Source of the DNA: Citreicella sp. C3M06
GTDB taxonomy: Bacteria > Pseudomonadota > Alphaproteobacteria > Rhodobacterales > Rhodobacteraceae
NCBI RefSeq assembly: GCF_018860705.1
Contig: NZ_JAHKQA010000039.1
Location: 1 to 64,000, forward strand
Direction of reading: 5' to 3'
DNA: 64,000 bases
The notes under the pieces were generated by a model. The model had not been told where the DNA came from and ran no database searches. It was given only the letters and a program-made list of their open reading frames with translations. Shown here one piece after another: positions 8,534 through 17,058 of this stretch; position 1 is the stretch's first letter, and each line of letters opens with the position of its first letter. Both the position numbers and the translations under genes were made by a program.

Positions 8534-9520
8534 TCAGATCGGATGGGCGAGGCGCTGCGTCATGTCGAGCATCCGCGCCGAGAACCCGGCTTCGTTGTCG
8601 TACCAGCCGAAGATCCGCAGCTGGCCATCGCCGACCACCTGCGTTTCAGTCCGGGCGAGGATCAGGCTTTCGGTCCGCCCACGGAAATCGACGGAGACGC
8701 AAGGGTCATGGCTGGCGCCGATGATCGTGCCGTCGGTTATGCTGTCGAGCAGCGCCTCCACCTTTCCCGGCGGGGCGGCGCATTGGATCACCGCGTCAAT
8801 CGCCGAGACCGAAATCGTCGGGATGCGCGCGGCGGCGATGCTGAGCCGGCCCTGAAGCGCGGGAAGCACCTTCAACACCTGCGCGGCGGCGCTGGTCGAA
8901 GTGGGCACGATGGATTCATGCGAGGCGCGGCTGCGTTCCAAAGTCTCGCCGGGGCGGTCGGTGGTGGGCTGGCTGGCGGTGGCGCAGTGGATCGTGGTGA
9001 CATGGGCGCGTTCGATGCCGCAGCGCGCGTGCACGGCGCGCAGCAGGGGGGCGATGGCATTGGTGGTGCAGGATGCGTTGGACAGGATGCGCGCATCCTG
9101 CGGCACCGCGCCCGAAGCCCCGATCACATAGGTCAGGTCCGCCGCCTGCGAGGGCCCCGAAATCAGCACCCGTGCGGCCCCGGCGTCAAGCCCGGCCATG
9201 GCCACCTCGCGGCTGCCCGCGCGCCCGGTGCATTCCAGCACCACATCGACGCCGGACAGGTCGAGCTGCCGCAGGTCTTGCACCGCATGAAAAGGCACCT
9301 GCCGTCCCGCGACGATCAGCGCGCCCGGCGCCACCTCCACCAGGGCGGGGAAGGGGCCGAAGACGCTGTCATAGCGCAGCAGGTAGGCACAGGTGTCCAG
9401 CGGCGCCACGTCATTGATGCCAGTGATCTCGATGGCAGGGCTGCCTGCGATGATCTGCCGAAAGACGGTGCGGCCGATGCGGCCGAAGCCATTGATGAAA
9501 ATGCGGACGGGTCGGGTCAT
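8534..9520 (-). CDS. Glyceraldehyde-3-phosphate dehydrogenase-like enzyme
   Basis: A 328-residue GAPDH-fold dehydrogenase. NAD site: NGFGRIGR at residues 10-17 and GINDV near 34. Catalytic cysteine: SNASCTTN near residue 145. The catalytic histidine is kept, but the usual HAYT is HCAT, PTSTG is PTSTS, and the C-terminal WYDNEWGYS is WYDNEAGFS. The phosphate-contact arginine (AARIPT) is present. It sits between bhcD and maeB with short gaps, so it is co-transcribed with the glyoxylate pathway. A gluconeogenic GAPDH is the simplest reading. Erythrose-4-phosphate dehydrogenase or another aldehyde substrate is possible, given the departures from the housekeeping sequence. Confidence 0.85.
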   Translation of the reverse strand: MTRPVRIFINGFGRIGRTVFRQIIAGSPAIEITGINDVAPLDTCAYLLRYDSVFGPFPALVEVAPGALIVAGRQVPFHAVQDLRQLDLSGVDVVLECTGRAGSREVAMAGLDAGAARVLISGPSQAADLTYVIGASGAVPQDARILSNASCTTNAIAPLLRAVHARCGIERAHVTTIHCATASQPTTDRPGETLERSRASHESIVPTSTSAAAQVLKVLPALQGRLSIAAARIPTISVSAIDAVIQCAAPPGKVEALLDSITDGTIIGASHDPCVSVDFRGRTESLILARTETQVVGDGQLRIFGWYDNEAGFSARMLDMTQRLAHPI

Positions 9521-9542
9521 CGGGGGGCCTCATGCGGTGGGG

Positions 9543-10508
9543 TCAGACATCCACCTTGATGGCGATGCCTTTTTCGATCGCAAGGTCGACCACCGCGGCG
9601 GCGACGGCAAGGTCCTGCAGACCGACGCCGGTGCCATCGAAAAGCGTGATCTCGTCCGCAGACTTGCGCCCGGGATGGGTGCCGTTGATCACCGCACCGA
9701 TCTGGTGGATGTCCGCCTCGGTCATCAGGTTTTGCGCAATGGCATGCTGAGCCTCGCCGATACTGACCGATTGCGCGATTTCGTCGGTGAACACCGTGGC
9801 CACCGCCAGAAGCGCGGCGTCGACTTCCTGTTTGCCCTTGGTGTCGGTGCCCATGCAGGCAAGATGCGTTCCGGGGCTGACATGGGCGGCCATCAGGCTG
9901 GGCGCGAAGGCCGAAGTGATGGACACGATGACATCCGCCTCGCGCATCCCGTCCAGCGGCACCGCTTCGAAGGGCAGGCCAGCCTCATTCGCCACCTTTT
10001 CGATGTTGGGCAGCATCTCGGGGTGGTAGTTCCAGCCGATAACCTTTGTGAAATCGCGCTGCTCCAGCGCGGCGCGCAGCTGGAAGGTCGCCTGATGGCC
10101 CGCGCCGACCATGCCCATCACTTTGGCATCCTTGCGAGCCAGATGGGCGATCGACACCGAGGACGCGGCAGCGGTGCGCAGCGCGGTGAGCAGGTTGCCC
10201 CCGACCATGGCGGCAACCTTGCCGGTGTCCGGATCGAACAGGAAAACCGTGGACTGGTGATTGATCTCGCCGTGTTTCGCAAGATTGTTCGGCCAGTAGC
10301 CCCCCGCCTTCAACCCAAGGCTAAGGCCCGCGCGATCAAAGCCGCCCTTGAACCCGTATAGCGCATCCTCGTGCCCGATGGCTTCGCGGATCACCGGGAA
10401 ATTATAGGCCTCGCCCGAGGCCATGGCGGCAAAGACCTTTTCCACGGCGTCGAAGGCCGAGGTGCGCGTCATCAGCGCGCCGATCTCGCGTTCGGGAACG
10501 ATGTACAT
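9543..10508 (-). CDS. bhcD: Iminosuccinate reductase (beta-hydroxyaspartate cycle, BhcD)
   Basis: A 321-residue protein of the ornithine cyclodeaminase/mu-crystallin family. In the beta-hydroxyaspartate cycle this family member reduces iminosuccinate to L-aspartate with NADH. The nucleotide-binding loop GMVGAGHQATFQL lies near residues 125-137; RTAAASSVSIAHLAR just before it is typical of the family. The start at 10508 follows AGGAGAG; a longer frame to 10700 overlaps bhcC and is rejected. The assignment to BhcD rather than a generic cyclodeaminase rests on the gene order bhcA-bhcB-bhcC-bhcD. Confidence 0.92.
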   Translation of the reverse strand: MYIVPEREIGALMTRTSAFDAVEKVFAAMASGEAYNFPVIREAIGHEDALYGFKGGFDRAGLSLGLKAGGYWPNNLAKHGEINHQSTVFLFDPDTGKVAAMVGGNLLTALRTAAASSVSIAHLARKDAKVMGMVGAGHQATFQLRAALEQRDFTKVIGWNYHPEMLPNIEKVANEAGLPFEAVPLDGMREADVIVSITSAFAPSLMAAHVSPGTHLACMGTDTKGKQEVDAALLAVATVFTDEIAQSVSIGEAQHAIAQNLMTEADIHQIGAVINGTHPGRKSADEITLFDGTGVGLQDLAVAAAVVDLAIEKGIAIKVDV

Positions 10509-10534
10509 GGTCTCTCTCCTGTTGTGCTGTCGTT

Positions 10535-10575
10535 CGCGCCTGTGCGACAGGCAAAGGGTCACCCGCACAGGCGCG
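10535..10575 (-). promoter_or_regulatory. Long hairpin in the bhcC-bhcD gap
   Basis: CGCGCCTGTGCG (10535-10546) pairs perfectly with CGCACAGGCGCG (10564-10575): a 12-bp stem with a 17-base loop in the 109-bp gap between bhcC and bhcD. It is not followed by a U-run in the direction of transcription. An RNA processing or stability element is more likely than a terminator. Confidence 0.5.
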
Positions 10576-10579
10576 TCTC

Positions 10580-10601
10580 GCAGGCCCTGTTCCGGGCCTG
10601 C
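10580..10601 (-). promoter_or_regulatory. Second hairpin in the bhcC-bhcD gap
   Basis: GCAGGCCC / GGGCCTGC, an 8-bp perfect stem with a six-base loop, lies 16 bases after the bhcC stop. With the 12-bp hairpin just downstream it forms a tandem structure that may protect the 3' end of the upstream transcript or attenuate bhcD. Confidence 0.45.
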
Positions 10602-10617
10602 CCCTTTTCCGTCGTTC

Positions 10618-11781
10618 TCAGTAGGCCTTGCCGCGCGCCGACACCGGCCAGACGCATTCGACCTTGCCGCTGCGCACGCCCACGTACCAGTCGTGCACAT
10701 TGGCGGTGGGATCGCAGTGGCCGGGCACCAGTCGCAGCTTGTCCCCCACCTTCAGCACGCCCTGCGGGTCCGCGATCACTCCATGTTCGTCCGAACATTT
10801 GATGTATTCGACATCGTCGCGCCCGAAGATCACCGGAAGACCGCTGTCCACCGACTGCGCCTTGAGGCCCGCATCGACGATGGCCTTGTCCGCCTTGGCA
10901 TGGCTCATGACCTGCGTCAGGATGAAGAAGGCGTTGAGCCATTCGCCCTGATCGATGCGCTTGCCGTCCTTATCCAAGATGCGGCCATAATCCGCGTCCA
11001 TAAAGGCGTATGACCCACACTGAAGCTCGTTGTAGACGCCGGAATTGCTTTCGAAATAATACGACCCGGTGCCGCCGCCCGAGACTAGCGCGCAGTCGAT
11101 GCCATCGGCCTTGAGGCCCGCCACAGCGTCCTCGACCATGGCGATGGCGGCGTCGAGCTTGTCTTTGCGCGCATCGTAGCTGTCGATGTGCTGCATCGCG
11201 CCCTGATAGGCCTGAATGCCCGCGAAGGTCAGGTTCGGCGCTCGTTCCACCGCCTTGGCAATTTCGACTACGGCGGGGGTGCTGGTCACGCCGCAGCGCC
11301 CGGCACCGCAGTCAATCTCGATGAAGATGTCGAGTCCGGTGCCGTGCCTGACCGCCGCCGCCGACAGCTCGGCCACGTTCTCCACGTCATCGACGCAGAC
11401 GATGATCCGCGCGCCAAGCTGCGGCAGCCGTGCCAGCCGGTCGATCTTGGCCGGGTCACGCACCTGGTTGGACACCAGCACATCCTTGATGCCACCGCGG
11501 GCAAAGACCTCGGCCTCGGACACTTTCTGGCAGCACACGCCGACCGCACCGCCAAGACGTTCCTGAAGCTTGGCCACATCCACCGATTTGTGCATCTTGC
11601 CGTGCACCCGGTGCCGCATGCCATGCGCGCGGGCGTAATCGCCCATCACCTTGATGTTGCGTTCCAGCGCGTCAAGGTCGAGCACAAGGCAGGGCGTCTG
11701 GATGTCTGCCTCGTCCATGCCGGGCTTGGCCGGGATGTCGAAGCCCACGTCGAACTGTTCGAGATCGGAAAGGTCTTTCAT
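10618..11781 (-). CDS. bhcC: 3-hydroxy-D-aspartate aldolase (BhcC)
   Basis: A 387-residue PLP enzyme of the D-threonine aldolase / alanine-racemase-fold family. In the cycle it condenses glycine and glyoxylate to (2R,3S)-beta-hydroxyaspartate. The PLP lysine is expected in HRVHGKMHKSVDVA near residue 60. The C-terminal LVPGHCDPTANVHDWY holds the histidine-cysteine-aspartate cluster that binds the divalent metal in this family. GGAGGAA precedes the ATG. Lying between bhcB and bhcD supports the BhcC call over a generic D-threonine aldolase. Confidence 0.94.
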   Translation of the reverse strand: MKDLSDLEQFDVGFDIPAKPGMDEADIQTPCLVLDLDALERNIKVMGDYARAHGMRHRVHGKMHKSVDVAKLQERLGGAVGVCCQKVSEAEVFARGGIKDVLVSNQVRDPAKIDRLARLPQLGARIIVCVDDVENVAELSAAAVRHGTGLDIFIEIDCGAGRCGVTSTPAVVEIAKAVERAPNLTFAGIQAYQGAMQHIDSYDARKDKLDAAIAMVEDAVAGLKADGIDCALVSGGGTGSYYFESNSGVYNELQCGSYAFMDADYGRILDKDGKRIDQGEWLNAFFILTQVMSHAKADKAIVDAGLKAQSVDSGLPVIFGRDDVEYIKCSDEHGVIADPQGVLKVGDKLRLVPGHCDPTANVHDWYVGVRSGKVECVWPVSARGKAY

Positions 11782-11836
11782 CTGTGTTCCTCCCTTGTGG
11801 GGTTGAGTGGCTCGGGGGTGTATTGGGGCGGCTGGC

Positions 11837-12802
11837 TCAGGCGAGCCAAGGCAGCCGGTCTAGGTCGACATTGCCGCCGGTAATGACGAGGCCGACGCGC
11901 TTTTGGCGAAAAGCCTCCGGGTTCTTGAGAACGATCGCGAGGGGCACGGCGCTCGACGGTTCCATGACCACGCGCAGGTGCTTCCACACCAGCTTCATCG
12001 CGTCGATGATTTCCGGGTCCGAGGCGGTGTAGATCTCGGAGACGTGGTTCGACACGAAATGCCAAGTGAGGTCCTTGAGCGGCACCAGCAGCCCGTCGGC
12101 GATGGTCTTGGGGGCGTCATCGGCGATGATGTGCCCGGCCTTGAAGCTGCGGTAGGCATCATCCGCCTGTTCCGGCTCGGCGGCGATCACTTGCGTTTCG
12201 GGGGCCAGTGTTGCCAGCGTCAGGCAGGTGCCCGAGATCATGCCACCGCCGCCGATGGGGGCAACCACCATATCAAGCCCATCGGTCTGTTCGATGAACT
12301 CCTTGGAGCAGGTGCCTTGCCCGGCGATCACGCGCGGGTCGTTGTAGGGGTGGACGAAATCGCTGCCGGTCTCGGCTTGGATGAGGGCGAAGGTTTCCTC
12401 GCGCGACGAGGTCGACGGCTCGCATTCGGTGATGCGCCCGCCGTAGCGTCGCACGGTGTCCTTTTTGGCCTGCGGCGCGGTGCGCGGCATGACCACGTTG
12501 CACGGGATGCCGCGCAGCATGGCGGCGTAGCTGAGGCAGGAGGCGTGGTTGCCCGAGCTGTGCGTTGCAACGCCCCGCGCCGCCTGCGCATCGCCCAAGG
12601 CGAACACCGCGTTGGCCGCGCCGCGCACTTTGAAGGCGCCGGGTTCCTGAAAGTTCTCGCATTTGAAGAAGAGCTGCGCGCCGGTCAGCTCGTCGAGGTA
12701 ATCCGAAGTCCGCACCGGGGTGCGGCGGATGTGGGGACGAATACGCTCATGCGCTGCGAGCATGTCGTCATAGCTGGGAATGATCATCGTTGGGGCGTTC
12801 AT
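11837..12802 (-). CDS. bhcB: beta-hydroxyaspartate dehydratase (BhcB)
   Basis: A 321-residue PLP-dependent dehydratase of the serine/threonine dehydratase fold. In the cycle it removes water from beta-hydroxyaspartate to give iminosuccinate. The PLP lysine is in ENFQEPGAFKVRGAANA near residue 60; SSGNHASCLSYAA near residue 90 and the phosphate-binding GGGGMISG near residue 185 are family motifs. The start at 12802 overlaps the bhcA stop by one base (TGATG), showing coupling; the long in-frame extension to 13444 runs antisense-like through bhcA and is rejected. Confidence 0.94.
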   Translation of the reverse strand: MNAPTMIIPSYDDMLAAHERIRPHIRRTPVRTSDYLDELTGAQLFFKCENFQEPGAFKVRGAANAVFALGDAQAARGVATHSSGNHASCLSYAAMLRGIPCNVVMPRTAPQAKKDTVRRYGGRITECEPSTSSREETFALIQAETGSDFVHPYNDPRVIAGQGTCSKEFIEQTDGLDMVVAPIGGGGMISGTCLTLATLAPETQVIAAEPEQADDAYRSFKAGHIIADDAPKTIADGLLVPLKDLTWHFVSNHVSEIYTASDPEIIDAMKLVWKHLRVVMEPSSAVPLAIVLKNPEAFRQKRVGLVITGGNVDLDRLPWLA

Positions 12803-13995
12803 CAGGCGACCTCTCTGGCGATGGTTGCAGGGTGCTTGCGGTAGAAATCCTGCGCCGCGGCGACGCCGGAGCCGAGCGTGATGTTCAGGCCGAAGTCGGC
12901 CATGCACATCTCCATGGTGGCGATCCCGGACAGCATCATCACCTCGGTCAGGCTGCCAAGATGGCCGATACGGAACACCTTGCCCGCCAGCTCTCCAAGG
13001 CCGACGCCAAAGGCAACGCCGTAGGTCTGCGCCGCATGGCGAACGAGTTCCGTGGCGTCGAAGCCTTCGGGCGTGCGGATCGTGCTGACCGTGTCGGACA
13101 TGAGGTCCGGGCTTGCGGCACAAAGCGGCAGCCCCCAGGCCCCGGTCGCCGCGCGCACGCCGCTGGCGATGCGGGCATGGCGGGCAAAAACGTTGTCCAG
13201 CCCTTCGTCCAGTAGCATCCGGCAGGACAGGTTCAGCCCGTTGATCAGACCGACGCAGGGCGTGTAGGGATACGCGTCCTGCCCATAAGCGCGCTGCATA
13301 TCGCGAAAATCGAAGAAGGTGCGGGGCAGGGTCTCGCCGCCCTTGGTCGCCGACATCGCCTTGGGGCTGACCCCGAGAATGGCAAGCCCGGCAGGCAGCA
13401 TAAACCCCTTTTGCGACCCGGTGACTGCGATATCCACGCCCCATTCATCAAAGCGGAAATCCATCGAGCCGATGGATGACACCCCGTCCACGAACAGCAT
13501 CGCCGGGTGGCCGGCGGCGTTCATCGCCCGGCGCACCGCGTGAATGTCCGAGCGCACGCCGGTGGCCGTCTCGTTGTGGGTCGCCAGCACGGCGCGGATG
13601 CGGTGCTGGGTGTCTGCCGTCAGGATTTCCTCAAACCGATAGGCGGGAATGCCTTGGCCCCAAGGTGTTTCTACAACCTCGACGTTGAGGCCATGGCGGC
13701 GGCACATGTCGATCCAGCGGTGGCTGAACATGCCGTTGCGCGCCGCCAGAACCGTGTCACCCGCTTTGAGCGTGTTGCTCAGCGCCGCCTCCCAGCCACC
13801 GGTGCCGGTGGATGGAAAGATGAACACCTCGGCCCGCTGGCTTTTCAGCACCCGGCGCACGCCGCTGCGGGCAGGGCGCAGGATCTCGCCGAACAGCGGC
13901 GAGCGGTGGTCGATGGTGGGCATGTCGCAGGCCTTGCGAAGCCCCTCGGGGAGGTTCGTCGGACCGGGGATGAAACTTGGGTTCTGAAGGCTCAT
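12802..13995 (-). CDS. bhcA: L-aspartate-glyoxylate aminotransferase (BhcA)
   Basis: A 397-residue class V aminotransferase. In the cycle it transfers the amino group of aspartate to glyoxylate, giving glycine and oxaloacetate. It starts MSLQNPSFIPGPTNLP, close to the BhcA N-terminus as I recall it. The PLP lysine is in VTGSQKGFMLPAGLA near residue 200, and FVDGVSSIGSMDFRFDEW just before it holds the PLP-binding aspartate. The frame extends upstream to 14148, but that part is antisense-like to the dehydrogenase gene; the ATG at 13995 gives the family length. It is the first of the four contiguous bhc genes. Confidence 0.94.
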   Translation of the reverse strand: MSLQNPSFIPGPTNLPEGLRKACDMPTIDHRSPLFGEILRPARSGVRRVLKSQRAEVFIFPSTGTGGWEAALSNTLKAGDTVLAARNGMFSHRWIDMCRRHGLNVEVVETPWGQGIPAYRFEEILTADTQHRIRAVLATHNETATGVRSDIHAVRRAMNAAGHPAMLFVDGVSSIGSMDFRFDEWGVDIAVTGSQKGFMLPAGLAILGVSPKAMSATKGGETLPRTFFDFRDMQRAYGQDAYPYTPCVGLINGLNLSCRMLLDEGLDNVFARHARIASGVRAATGAWGLPLCAASPDLMSDTVSTIRTPEGFDATELVRHAAQTYGVAFGVGLGELAGKVFRIGHLGSLTEVMMLSGIATMEMCMADFGLNITLGSGVAAAQDFYRKHPATIAREVA

Positions 13996-14029
13996 AGCAC
14001 TGGCTTTCTGTTGCAAGTTGGGGCGCAGG

Positions 14030-16966
14030 TCATTGCAGGTACCGGTCAAGCACGAGGGCCACATGGATCGCCTCACGCGCGGCACCGTCGTGGATCTGAT
14101 GGCGACAGCTGGTCCCGTCGGCCACGATAAGCGCGTCGGGGGCCGCATCGCGCACCGCCGGAAGAAGCGCGGCCTCGCCCATCTTCATTGACACATCGTA
14201 GTTCTTGGCGGCGTAGCCGAACGCACCGGACATGCCGCAGCACGAGCTTTCGATCATCTGCACATCAAGGCCCGGCACCCCGCGCAGCACGGTTTCCACC
14301 GCGCCCATGGCGCCAAACGCCTTTTGGTGGCAGTGGCCGTGCACGTGGACGGTCTGCCCGCCCGCATCCCCGACCGGCAGCGTCAGGGTACCCGCCGCGA
14401 TGTCTTCGGCCAGCAGTTCCTCGAAGATCAGCGCCTTGCCCGCCATGAAGCCGGTTTCCTCGGCAGGCAGCAGGGCGGTCATTTCGTCGCGAAAGGTAAA
14501 CATGCACGACGGTTCAAGGCCCACGACCCGCGCGCCCGCGTCAACGAAAGGCCGGAGCGCCCCAAGGGTGCGGCGCAGTTCGGCGCGCGCCTCGTCGGTC
14601 TGGCCAGACGCCAGATAAGTGCGCCCGCAACACATCGGACGGCGGCTGCTGCCCACGGTGACGCGGTGGATACGGTAGCCCGCCTTCACCAGCACGCGCT
14701 CGGCAGCCTCGAGGTTTTCGGATTCGAAGTAGCGGTTAAACGTATCGCCGAACAGCACGATGTCGCGCCCGTCGCCCTTGACGTCCTGCGGCACGGCCGG
14801 GGCGCGGTCCTCGACCCAGGGCTTGCGCCATTGGGGCAGCGTGCGTCTGGCCGAGAACCCCAGCCATTGCTCGGACAGTTTCGCCAGGAACGGCAGCTTG
14901 TCGCGCAGGTTCACCAGCGGCGCAAGGCGCGCGGCAAACGGTGCATAGCGCGGCATATACGCGATGAGCCGTTCGCGCAGCGGCAACCCGTGGCGCTTGT
15001 GATAGTGGTGCAGCACCTCGATCTTCATCCGCGCCATGTCGACCCCGGTGGGGCAGTCGCGCTTGCACCCCTTGCAGGATACGCACAGATCCATGGTTTC
15101 CTTCATCTCGGGCGAGGTGAAGGCGTCTTCGCCAAGCTGCCCCGAGATCGCGAGGCGCAGCGTGTTGGCGCGCCCCCGCGTCAGGTGCTGTTCATCGCGC
15201 GTGGCGCGGTAGGACGGGCACATGGTGCCGCCCGACAGCTTGCGACAGGTGCCGTTGTTGTTGCACATCTCGACCGCGCCGCCAAAGCCGCCCCAGTCGG
15301 ACCAATCCAGCGCGGGTTCTGCGGGCAGCTTGGTCTTGTAGCCCGGCTTGAAGCGCATCAAATCGCGGTCATCCATGCGCAGCGGGCGCACGATCTTGCC
15401 GGGGTTGAGGCGATTTTCCGGATCGAAACTGTCCTTCACCTGTTCGAAGGCGCGGGTGAGTTCGGCCCCGAACATCGGCTCGACATATTCCGACCGGGAA
15501 ATCCCGTCGCCATGCTCGCCCGAGAACGAGCCTTTGTATTTGCGCACAAGCTCAGCGGCCTCTTCGGCGATGGCGCGCATGGTTTTGGCGCCTTCCTCGG
15601 TCTTCATGTTGAGAATGGGCCGCACGTGCAGACAGCCGACCGAGGCATGGGCGTACCATGTCCCGCGCGTGCCGTGGCGTTCGAACAGATCGGTGATGCC
15701 GTCGGTGTAATCGGCGAGATGCTCAAGCGGGACGGCGCAATCCTCGATGAACGACACCGGCTTGCCCTCGGATTTCATCGACATCATGATGTTAAGACAC
15801 GCCTCGCGCACGCCCCAGACCGCCTTTTGGCGATGCGGCTCGACCACCTCGACCACAGCATCCGCATGGCCGTGATCGGCCATGCACTGGTCCAGCCTTT
15901 TGAGATCTCCCTTTAGCGCATCAAGGTCATCGCCCGCAAATTCGCAGAGCAGCAGGCAGTTGGGCGTGCCCTTGGTGATGTCGCTGATGGTACGCACAAA
16001 CGCGGGGATGTCGGCGCCCATGACCAGCACGTTGTTGTCGACCAGTTCCACCGCGACAGGGCCAAGGGCAACAAGGTGTTGCGTGGTCTCCATGGCGCTG
16101 CGGAAATCGGGGAAGTGGCACACGCCCATCACCCGATGCTTGGGCAGGGTCGACAGTTTCAGGGTGACTGCCGTGCTGAGCGCAAGCGTGCCTTCGGAGC
16201 CGACCAGCAGCCGCGACAGGTTCGGCTGGGCGGGCAGCAGCTCGTCAAGGTTATAGCCGCCAACACGGCGCTGCACCTTGGGGAAGATCTCGTCGATGCG
16301 CTCGCGGTGGGTGTCGGCCAGAGCGGTCAGGTTGCTCATGATCTCGCGCATCCGGGGAGAGGCATTTTCCGACCAATGCGCGGCATCAAGGCGGAAGCTG
16401 TCGCCGTCATGCATCAGCCCTTCCATGGCAAGAACGTTGTCCACCGTCTTGCCAAAGCGCAGCGATCGTGCGCCCGACGAGTTGTTGCCGCACATCCCCC
16501 CGATGGTGCAGCGCGAGGCGGTCGAAGGTTCCACCGGAAAGAACAGCCCATCCTGACGCGCCCGCTCGTTCAGCGTGTTAAGCACCATGCCGGGGCGCAC
16601 GGTCACCGTGCGCGCGGCGGCGTCGTAATCCAGCATGTCGTTGAAATGGCGTGACATGTCGAGGATCAGCCCGCGCCCGATGGGCTGGCCGTTCTGCGAG
16701 GTGCCGCCGCCGCGGGCGATGACCGGCACGCCATGTTCCGAGGCGATCTGAAGCGCGGCGGCAATGTCGTCGGCGGATTTGGGATAGGCCACGCCGGTCG
16801 GCATGATCTGGTAGATCGAAGCATCGGTGGCATAGCGACCACGGGTGAAGGCGCCAAAATCGGTGCCGCCTTCCATGGCTTTGGACAGCGCGCTCTCGAA
16901 GGCCTGCGATCGGGCCACGGCACGGGCGGCGGGGGTGGTGCTGCGCTGAGGCATGGGAGCATTCAT
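14030..16966 (-). CDS. Fused FAD/Fe-S 2-hydroxyacid dehydrogenase (GlcD-GlcF / YdiJ-like)
   Basis: A 978-residue membrane-associated-type dehydrogenase combining a flavoprotein and an iron-sulfur protein in one chain. Residues about 40-190 are the FAD-binding type 4 domain (IARGGGTSQNGQPIGRG); about 230-490 the FAD oxidase C domain. CVSCKGCKRDCP near residues 628-639 binds a [4Fe-4S] cluster, and an upstream Cys set (CNNNGTCRK, TMCP) may hold a second. Two CCG domains carry MCCGRTY near 779 and SSCCGMSG near 909. A strong AAGGAGG ribosome site selects the start. Relatives oxidise glycolate, D-lactate or D-2-hydroxyglutarate to the 2-oxo acid. Placed directly before bhcA, oxidation of glycolate to glyoxylate is the attractive inference. 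Confidence 0.92.
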   Translation of the reverse strand: MNAPMPQRSTTPAARAVARSQAFESALSKAMEGGTDFGAFTRGRYATDASIYQIMPTGVAYPKSADDIAAALQIASEHGVPVIARGGGTSQNGQPIGRGLILDMSRHFNDMLDYDAAARTVTVRPGMVLNTLNERARQDGLFFPVEPSTASRCTIGGMCGNNSSGARSLRFGKTVDNVLAMEGLMHDGDSFRLDAAHWSENASPRMREIMSNLTALADTHRERIDEIFPKVQRRVGGYNLDELLPAQPNLSRLLVGSEGTLALSTAVTLKLSTLPKHRVMGVCHFPDFRSAMETTQHLVALGPVAVELVDNNVLVMGADIPAFVRTISDITKGTPNCLLLCEFAGDDLDALKGDLKRLDQCMADHGHADAVVEVVEPHRQKAVWGVREACLNIMMSMKSEGKPVSFIEDCAVPLEHLADYTDGITDLFERHGTRGTWYAHASVGCLHVRPILNMKTEEGAKTMRAIAEEAAELVRKYKGSFSGEHGDGISRSEYVEPMFGAELTRAFEQVKDSFDPENRLNPGKIVRPLRMDDRDLMRFKPGYKTKLPAEPALDWSDWGGFGGAVEMCNNNGTCRKLSGGTMCPSYRATRDEQHLTRGRANTLRLAISGQLGEDAFTSPEMKETMDLCVSCKGCKRDCPTGVDMARMKIEVLHHYHKRHGLPLRERLIAYMPRYAPFAARLAPLVNLRDKLPFLAKLSEQWLGFSARRTLPQWRKPWVEDRAPAVPQDVKGDGRDIVLFGDTFNRYFESENLEAAERVLVKAGYRIHRVTVGSSRRPMCCGRTYLASGQTDEARAELRRTLGALRPFVDAGARVVGLEPSCMFTFRDEMTALLPAEETGFMAGKALIFEELLAEDIAAGTLTLPVGDAGGQTVHVHGHCHQKAFGAMGAVETVLRGVPGLDVQMIESSCCGMSGAFGYAAKNYDVSMKMGEAALLPAVRDAAPDALIVADGTSCRHQIHDGAAREAIHVALVLDRYLQ

Positions 16967-17004
16967 CTTGTGGCCTCCTTGGATTTTGGCATGAGGGGGG
17001 CGGC

Positions 17005-17026
17005 TCCGGGCCAAAGGCGGCCCGGA
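17005..17026 (-). promoter_or_regulatory. Hairpin between tctA and the FAD/Fe-S dehydrogenase gene
   Basis: TCCGGGCC / GGCCCGGA, an 8-bp perfect stem with a six-base loop, in the 92-bp gap downstream of tctA. No U-run follows. Probably an RNA stability or processing element separating the transporter part of the message from the enzyme part. Confidence 0.4.
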
Positions 17027-17058
17027 TGGTATTGATTTTGTAACGTGAAACCCGTGGG

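Noticed and set aside
14324-15916. Plus-strand open frame of 530 codons
   Set aside because: Antisense to the FAD/Fe-S dehydrogenase; it is an effect of high third-position G+C, with no recognisable domain.
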